A DNA stretch of 64,000 nt. It comes from Polychytrium aggregatum. Taxonomy: Eukaryota; Chytridiomycota; Chytridiomycetes; Polychytriales. The stretch lies in contig NW_026516251.1 in NCBI RefSeq assembly GCF_025602895.1, positions 62,001-126,000 on the forward strand, read 5' to 3'. Both the position numbers and the translations under genes were made by a program. A model generated the notes under the pieces. The model saw nothing but the letters and a program-made list of their open reading frames with translations. It had not been told where the DNA came from and made no database searches. Below, one piece after another: positions 58,016-64,000 of this stretch (position 1 is its first letter; every line of letters begins with the position of its first letter).

Positions 58016-58948
58016 ATGTCCCTGTCCCAGCAGGATCAAGCCATCATTCGCGCGCTGCAAGCCATCTCTGATCCAGACGCAGAGCCCTATCGCCCCGGAG
58101 AGGATGGCGACGCCGACAGCGAGAGCGAGAACACGGGCCCTTCCGATGAGTCCGCTGCGTCGGCTCTCTCGGCAGCTCTACCTCCAGATATGGCTCGGAT
58201 CGTTCAAAGCAACGACCGTCGACAGGCACTCGGTGTTGGTGGCTCGTTCACTGGACCAAAAGGCGTGGTCGCCGACCACCGATTCTTCCAGGCGCAGGAG
58301 CGCTCGCGTCGACTCGAGGAGCGACAGAGACTGGAGCAGAAAATTGCCGGCGGTAGTCTGTCCTCTGGCTGGCTCCAAAGACAAATCGCAAGCGAGTCCG
58401 GAGTTGCAGCCATAGGCGAAACCCAACTGGATGAAAATGACCGCCGTGAAGACGATCGCGAGCTGGACGAGTTACTGGAGGATTTCGAAGACGACCCCTA
58501 CGTCCAGCAGTATCGATCCAAGAGACTGGTCGAAATGAAGCTGCTCTCGACCAAGACGCGCTACGGCTCCGTTCGCGAGATTCAAACCGACGATGAATTC
58601 GTTGCGCAAGTCGAGCAGAGCGAGCCCGACACCGTCGTTGTGATTCATCTCTATCAAGCAGCGAACACGGCGTGTCGTCTTGTCAATGGGCTGCTCGACG
58701 AGCTTGCCAAGAAATATCCATATGCAAAGTTCATGAGGATGGTCTCGACCGTGGCGCAGACCCATTTTGATGAGATCACCCTGCCGATTCTGCTTGGGTA
58801 CCGAGGAGGCAGCTTGATCAAGTCGCTCGTCCGTGTCACAGACGAATTTCCTTCATGGAATCGAACCAACAGACTCGATCCCGAGGAGTTTGAGGAGCTG
58901 ATGATCCAGAGCTTTGGGGTGGACCAGATATACAACATGCATGAGTGA
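58016..58948 (+). CDS. PLP1: Phosducin-like protein (PhLP1/PDCL type)
   Basis: A co-chaperone for G-beta-gamma folding with the CCT chaperonin. One exon, 310 aa, no intron. The acidic Ser-rich N-terminus is followed by the G-beta-contacting motif FTGPKGVVADHRFF, a charged helix (RRLEERQRLEQ), an acidic ELDELLEDFEDDPY segment, and a thioredoxin-like domain: YGSVREIQTDDEFVAQVE, TVVVIHLYQ, YPYAKFMRMVSTVA, LPILLGYRGGSLIKSLVRVT. It ends EELMIQSFGVDQIYNMHE. The TGPKGV motif favours PhLP1 over Plp2/PhLP2. ATG 58016 is preceded by CCACC and lies just before conserved sequence. Confidence 0.92.
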   Translation: MSLSQQDQAIIRALQAISDPDAEPYRPGEDGDADSESENTGPSDESAASALSAALPPDMARIVQSNDRRQALGVGGSFTGPKGVVADHRFFQAQERSRRLEERQRLEQKIAGGSLSSGWLQRQIASESGVAAIGETQLDENDRREDDRELDELLEDFEDDPYVQQYRSKRLVEMKLLSTKTRYGSVREIQTDDEFVAQVEQSEPDTVVVIHLYQAANTACRLVNGLLDELAKKYPYAKFMRMVSTVAQTHFDEITLPILLGYRGGSLIKSLVRVTDEFPSWNRTNRLDPEEFEELMIQSFGVDQIYNMHE

Positions 58949-59330
58949 AACGGATGCGGCGATTGTGAAATGAAACCGTCCGCTAGCCTTCAATGCCGAA
59001 CGGCGAATCTGCTCTGAATCTGGTATACTGAATACACACCCAGCTGCCACCGGGAATGGCCAACCCTGGACTCGAGATCGTCGGGCCAGGCCTTCTCGTC
59101 CACGACCAAGTGCCGCACCCCATCCATGGTCCAGCCCGCAACGCCGCACATGACCGCTGTCCAGTCACGTGGCAAATCAATATCGGCCGAATTCGGCAGG
59201 TGCCCTGAGCACGGAGCCCAGCACCATTCGCTGCTGCCTGGTCCTGAGCGTCGTCCTGGGCGTCGTCCTGAGCATCGTCCTGTCTCAACCACGCAGCCGC
59301 TGGAATCGAGCACCAAGCCGCACCCACAAG
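58949..59330. other. Intergenic phosducin-like / kinesin
   Basis: About 380 bp; holds imperfect GTCGTCCTGRGCG repeats (59249-59280) before the kinesin start. No gene. Confidence 0.4.
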
Positions 59331-62300
59331 ATGTCGAAAGGCGATGAGTCCGAGGTTGGAGTAAAAGTGGTCATCCGAGTCCGCCCACTATCGGAGAAGG
59401 AAAGGTCGCTGGGCTCGCAGCCGGCCTGGGACGTCAACGGCAACACCATCACCCAGACGTTCCCGCCGGGAGTCGATCGCCTTGGTGGAGCATATGCCTT
59501 CGGTAGGTCGTCTTGCAGTGGCAATGCTCTTCAAGAAAGCGACAGCAGTCGTTTGTGTGTCCATTATGGCTCTCATCGTGCCCACTCATCCTTCGTGTTG
59601 GCTTTAGATGCTGTCTACGGCATGTCTTCGTCCACCGAAGATCTGTACCGGGGCTGTGCCCAGGAAGTCGTGGCAGCCTGCATGAACGGTGTCAATGGTG
59701 AATATCGATCGCATGAAGCATTGGCGAATTGGGATTGGCCGTCGACCATCGGCTATCGCTTAAGCAGGATCGGCGATCCGGTCAAGTCTCCTAGCCAACG
59801 AGCCCGATCGTCCATGAAAGTCGCATAGGGGCTCCCCCGTTTGATCCGATGGCATATGTTGCTCACATGCATACACACTCTCGTATCGGTCTCCTTGCAC
59901 GGACGCCTGGGTGCACTGCAGGCACTATTTTCGCATATGGACAAACGTCATCTGGCAAGACCTACACGATGAAGGGCTCTGAAAACAGCGACGGAATCAT
60001 TTCGATGGCGATCATGCAGATTTTCCAGACTGTCATTGCGGTACGCTCTCTGACTTGCGTCGCACTCAATGCAGCTGGACCAGGGGATCACACACCTGTA
60101 GCTGGACAGGTGGTCGATGGGATGTCGCCTTTCCCCGTGCCCCATAAAAGCGGCAACGGCCGCAATCGACCCTGACCATGGAAATCATGTCGACAGTCGT
60201 CCAATCGCGATTTTTTGCTTCGTGTGAGCTACTTGGAGATTTACAACGAGGTCATCAAGGACTTGCTCAATCCAGAAAACAGCGTCAATCTCAAGATCCA
60301 AGAAAACCCGCAGGTGCGGCATTGACACTTCATCTCGCAGCGACTGCTTCACCCAGATCGGTATGAATAACACAGCCTGCTACTTGTCACGTTTCTCTCG
60401 CACATAGAGCCGTGAGATGTTCATCAAAGGGCTGACGGAGCTGTCCGTGGGATCACTCGATGAAATCGATCAGTGTCTGAGAATTGGCGAAGGTAAGTCC
60501 CAGTCAGTTTGGCACACATAACCGCTTTGGACTTTGGTACAACGAGCCGCGTGAATGTTTCCTTCCCTGGGCAGTGAGTGGCATCGGAGTGTTGCGGTCT
60601 GTTGATTGCGCCCTACTGAGATAACATTCCTGCATTCGACATCAGCGAACCGACATGTGGGTGAAACCAACATCAACGAGTTCAGCAGTCGCTCACATAC
60701 TATATTTCGGATTGTAAGTGTACATCTTGCGTTCAAAAAACGGCGACAGTCGAGGGCTGCTGTAGGTGTGGGACTAACACTGTATGGCTCTATTCACCAG
60801 ACAATCGAGAGCGCGCCGAACCAGTCTGGTGCCTCGCTTGAAGACGTGCCTTCAGCGGCAGTGAAGGTCTCCACCCTGGTAGGCTTGGCAATATTGGAGT
60901 TTCGATATCAGTTGGCGTCAGTTCGTGGGGTTTGTCTCGCCGACCTGGGTACTGCTCAGTTTCTCGAGCCCCAGTTGGCTTACTGCTAACTCGAGTCGAT
61001 AGAATCTTGTTGATCTTGCTGGCTCCGAAAGAGTCGGCCACACAGGCGCTGAGGGAGTTCGCCTCAAAGAGGGCGGTCACATCAACAAGAGTTTGCTGGC
61101 GCTTGGAAACGTCATCAAGAAGCTAACCGAAGAGGGCTCCGCGTAAGAAAATACGATCGCCTACCCACCCAATCTGCACCTGCCCAGCATTTGGCCAAGG
61201 CTAACACAAAGGACCTGTCGGTCGGCCCGTCTAACACACGATGAATCTGCAGTGCTTCGCATGTTCCTTACCGAGACTCCAAGCTGACTCGGATCCTGCA
61301 GTCGTCTCTGGGTGGAAATGCCCGAACCAGCATCATCTGCACGGTAACGCCTGCGGCGGCATATATCGACGAAACCCACAGCACTCTGAAGTTTGCGGGA
61401 AAGGCCAAACAAGTCAAGAATAAGCCTGAAGTAAATGAGGTACGGTAATCTGCACAGCCTATGAACGCAAGCCGGTTGCTGTGGTGTCGCCGTCGAATGG
61501 TTTCTTGGCGCTCCCTACCGGCGAGCCCTTTCCCCTAATGCCGACGCCTCTTCTTTCTGTGTCGTGACAGATCATCACAAAGCATGACATTCAGAACACG
61601 CTTATCAAAAAGCAGCAAAACCACATCGCGGAGCTCACCAAGCAGCTTGAAGAGGTGAGCACAGCGAAAGCCAAGGCCGAGGTCAGGCCTATATTGTTGA
61701 TTTGGGCCAAAGCCGTGGCTCGTCTCCATCTTTGCAAGGAGATATTTTGCGTGTACAGTCGACAACGAGCTCATCCAAGCTCTCGGATTACGTACTGCTA
61801 GGCCACGCGGGCCAGTGACAAAATCGAGGCTGAGTTCAAGAAACGGATAGAAATGCAGATGAAGCAGCTTAAAATCATCCACGCTTCGTCGATTCAAGCG
61901 AGCGCATCCCGCATTCCGTCCAAGGTAAGTGGCGCCTTGTATCTGAAGCGCAGGGGCGTTCGCTTATCTTGCGCTGACTCACCGGCACGCTTGATTTCTC
62001 TGATATAGCGCAGTCGCGATGGCCCGCGCCGACAGACGATTGCGTTTTTCAAGCCGAGTGAATTTCTGGTGAGAATATATGGGAGCAAGCGAGGAAGGAA
62101 GGAAGGAAGGAAGGAAGGAAGGAAGGAAGGAAGGAAGGAAGGAAGGAAGGAAGGAAGGAAGGAAGGAAGGAAGGAAGGAAGGAAGGAAGGAAGGAAGGAA
62201 GGAAGGAAGGAAGGAAGGAAGGAAGGAAGGAAGGAAGGAAGGAAGGAAGGAAGGAAGGAAGGAAGGAAGGAAGGAAGGAAGGAAGGAAGGAAGGAAGGAA

Positions 62301-64000
62301 GGAAGGAAGGAAGGAAGGAAAGATATGATCGAATATGCTCGATAGATTATGGGTTAACACGGGTTATAGCTTGAGGATACAGCTGATGATGAAAACGGCG
62401 GCACTGCCGAAGGCAACGTCGGTGAAATCGACGGAGAGCCTGTGCGCAAAAAACGACATGTAGGTTGTTCGATCGTGTACGCCATGATCGATGGCGTTCG
62501 TTTCATGCCGCCGCATACTCCTCGATGATGCCTTGTCGCTAACCGCCATGAACTCAATCCAAGGTTTCGTTTGGAACAAGTACGAAGGGTGAGCAAAGCC
62601 TTGTGGCCCCATCCTACGTCGAGTTTGCCGAGCTGTCCAAGGTAAGGAAAGATTGCGTCGTCGGCTCCGATTCCGGAAGAGCGTTGTCTTGGATCAACCC
62701 CATATTCACCCTTTGAGTTCCGAATCTGTGCCACATCTAGAGTGCTTGGAAAGCTAAAACACTGCAAGTTGTCGACCATCTTGTCAACGAAGTCGATTGT
62801 CCCGATCCTCCGTCTGAGCTCAAAGTATGCTGCCCAACTATTTCGAGGCTACGCGCTTGTATGGTGCCTGGAGAGCGACGAGTACCTGTGTTATTTGGTT
62901 GACCCGATGCGATTTGCAGAGCCTGGTCGACTATGTGGAGAATCTTCGCGATTCAAATTTCGAGTTGGCCAAGATTCACCAACGTCACAGCCGGAGGCTG
63001 CAATCCGAACATGCATCAATCGAGTTTTTGGAGCTTGAAGCGACATGCAATAGCGCTGTACTCCTCGAACGAGCCGAGAACGCCCAAAAGGTACTCATGC
63101 AGACTCACCATCGTAGTGTTTGAATACTTGCGAGGCGATCGTGGGCTCTGACAAACTCAGGCATGCACGAAGCTGTTACAGCAAGTACTAACACCGTTAC
63201 CGCCTCCATTTTTCAACGGTGTATTTAGGTCATACGGCAGCTTGAAGCCGAGGTTGAGCGATACAAAGCACAAATACTCGAGACTCAGCTAACCTCGATA
63301 TCTCTGGAGGAGCAGTTGCGGGTTTCAATGGAGAGCGTTTCTCGCCTTGAATTTGCTGTACAGGGGTCACAAAATGAGCTTGAACAGCTCCGCTCCCAGC
63401 GTTCCAATGCCGTAAACGAACTAGCGGCACTGGCGGAAAGCTCATCCAAGGCCGCTGCCGACCAAGGGCGGCAGATCAAAGCGCTTGAAGTTCAGTGCTC
63501 CGACTACACGCATCAAATCACGGCAATGACCCAGACCGTGGAGAGCCAAAATGCCGAGATCCTACAGCAACAGGAGGCGCTGAAGCAGAGCCGACAAGAG
63601 TCATCCGAGCTTAGAGTCGCGAACGAGCGCTGGGCTGCCGAAGTTGCACACGCCCGGACGCTGCTGGACTCTCAGCAAACTGAGTCACAGTCGTTCTCCA
63701 GCTTCTATAGAGCCCTCAAGGACAGCATCCTCCAGCACGTGGGGACGTTGGCTGATTCGAAATCCATCTCCACGACTGGTGGCTCTGACGACGGGCTCGA
63801 ACACATCCGTGTCCTGCTGAATCAGACTCTGGCCCCAGGCGACCTTGCTGCCGAGATGGGTCGGATGCTGGGACTCCTCGATGCAAACATCCGCCGTGCT
63901 TCTGTGGATAAGTCAAAGTCAGAGCTTTCTGAGATGCAACTAGCAAGTGAGCTGACTCAAGTAAAGGCTGAGCTTGAGAGCGTGGTTGACAAGTTGAGCC
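59331..64000 (+). CDS. Kinesin-7 (CENP-E-like) motor protein, 3' end off window
   Basis: A microtubule plus-end motor with N-terminal motor domain. Exons: 59331-59502, 59608-59697, 59922-60040, 60197-60313, 60408-60492, 60646-60713, 60801-60879, 61003-61142, 61253-61439, 61571-61654, 61802-61924, 62009-62068, 62370-62459, 62564-62641, 62741-62824, 62920-63090 and 63229 to the edge; the phases I checked agree. Motifs: [24 protein letters not shown] (P-loop), [11 protein letters not shown] (switch I), [15 protein letters not shown] (switch II), [56 protein letters not shown]. The neck KPEVNEIITKHDI matches kinesin-7 necks (KPxVNE). A coiled-coil stalk follows ([20 protein letters not shown]), still open at the window end. 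Intron 12 contains a (GGAA)n array. Confidence 0.92.
62093..62321. repeat. (GGAA)n microsatellite, about 57 copies, in kinesin intron
   Basis: An essentially perfect tetranucleotide run of about 229 bp inside the intron 62069-62369 of the kinesin gene; it makes up three quarters of the intron. Confidence 0.97.

Noticed and set aside
62049-62374. Frames of repeated Gly-Arg-Lys-Glu or Phe-Leu-Pro-Ser
   Set aside because: Translation of the (GGAA)n microsatellite within an intron.

Overview
The window is 64 kb of GC-rich nuclear DNA from a fungus. Genes are dense and mostly multi-exon, with short GT-AG introns, and they encode fungal proteins: an Ste11-type MAPKKK, a SepH/Cdc7-type septation kinase, a Mif2/CENP-C cupin protein and mitoribosomal mL43. 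An intact Fanzor nuclease sits inside an IS630/Tc1-mariner-type element, and one gene looks like an orphan multi-TM receptor. This suggests an early-diverging zoosporic fungus (chytrid-like). The phylum is inferred; there is no marker gene such as rRNA.

Layout: (1) 1-6772 (-) MAPKKK, 3' end off the left edge. (2) 8257-10671 (+) Tgl2-type lipase, divergent from it across a repeat-rich promoter region. (3) 11421-15904 mobile-element island: a 140-bp MITE, then a 3.7-kb transposon carrying a DD34E transposase and a 790-aa Fanzor. (4) 16429-17998 (+) multi-TM protein. (5) 19772-22832 (+) alanine aminotransferase, 11 exons. (6) 23459-24444 (-) mL43. (7) 25401-28852 (-) GH31 glucosidase. (8) 30787-32933 (+) secreted protein with a large Asn/Gly/Gln array. 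(9) 33425-40017 (-) SepH/Cdc7-like kinase. (10) 40553-42895 (+) ING-family PHD reader. (11) 43602-47905 (-) CENP-C/Mif2. (12) 48773-52216 (+) Fip1. (13) 52544-54311 (+) PRCC-like. (14) 54488-55357 (-) unknown. (15) 55709-57673 (+) RWD-RBR E3 ligase. (16) 58016-58948 (+) phosducin-like protein. (17) 59331-64000 (+) kinesin-7-like motor, running off the right edge.

Most genes are ordinary housekeeping or signalling genes. Cell-division functions are frequent on the right half (SepH, CENP-C, kinesin-7, perhaps PRCC), but nothing shows they are co-regulated. For many genes I joined exons by checking that the splice phases keep the frame; GH31, ALT, lipase, PRCC, ING, mL43 and the secreted protein close exactly in frame.

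The most interesting region is 12182-15904: a structurally complete, apparently autonomous transposon carrying an intact eukaryotic RNA-guided nuclease (Fanzor1 type). It has a rearranged RuvC site, a strong hairpin just after the stop codon that could belong to its guide RNA, a MITE sharing both of its ends 0.6 kb away, and several degenerate end-only relics through the window. A second unusual item is an apparent 2-nt exon in the ING gene. Minisatellites are frequent in introns and intergenic DNA (units of 4 to 21 bp).
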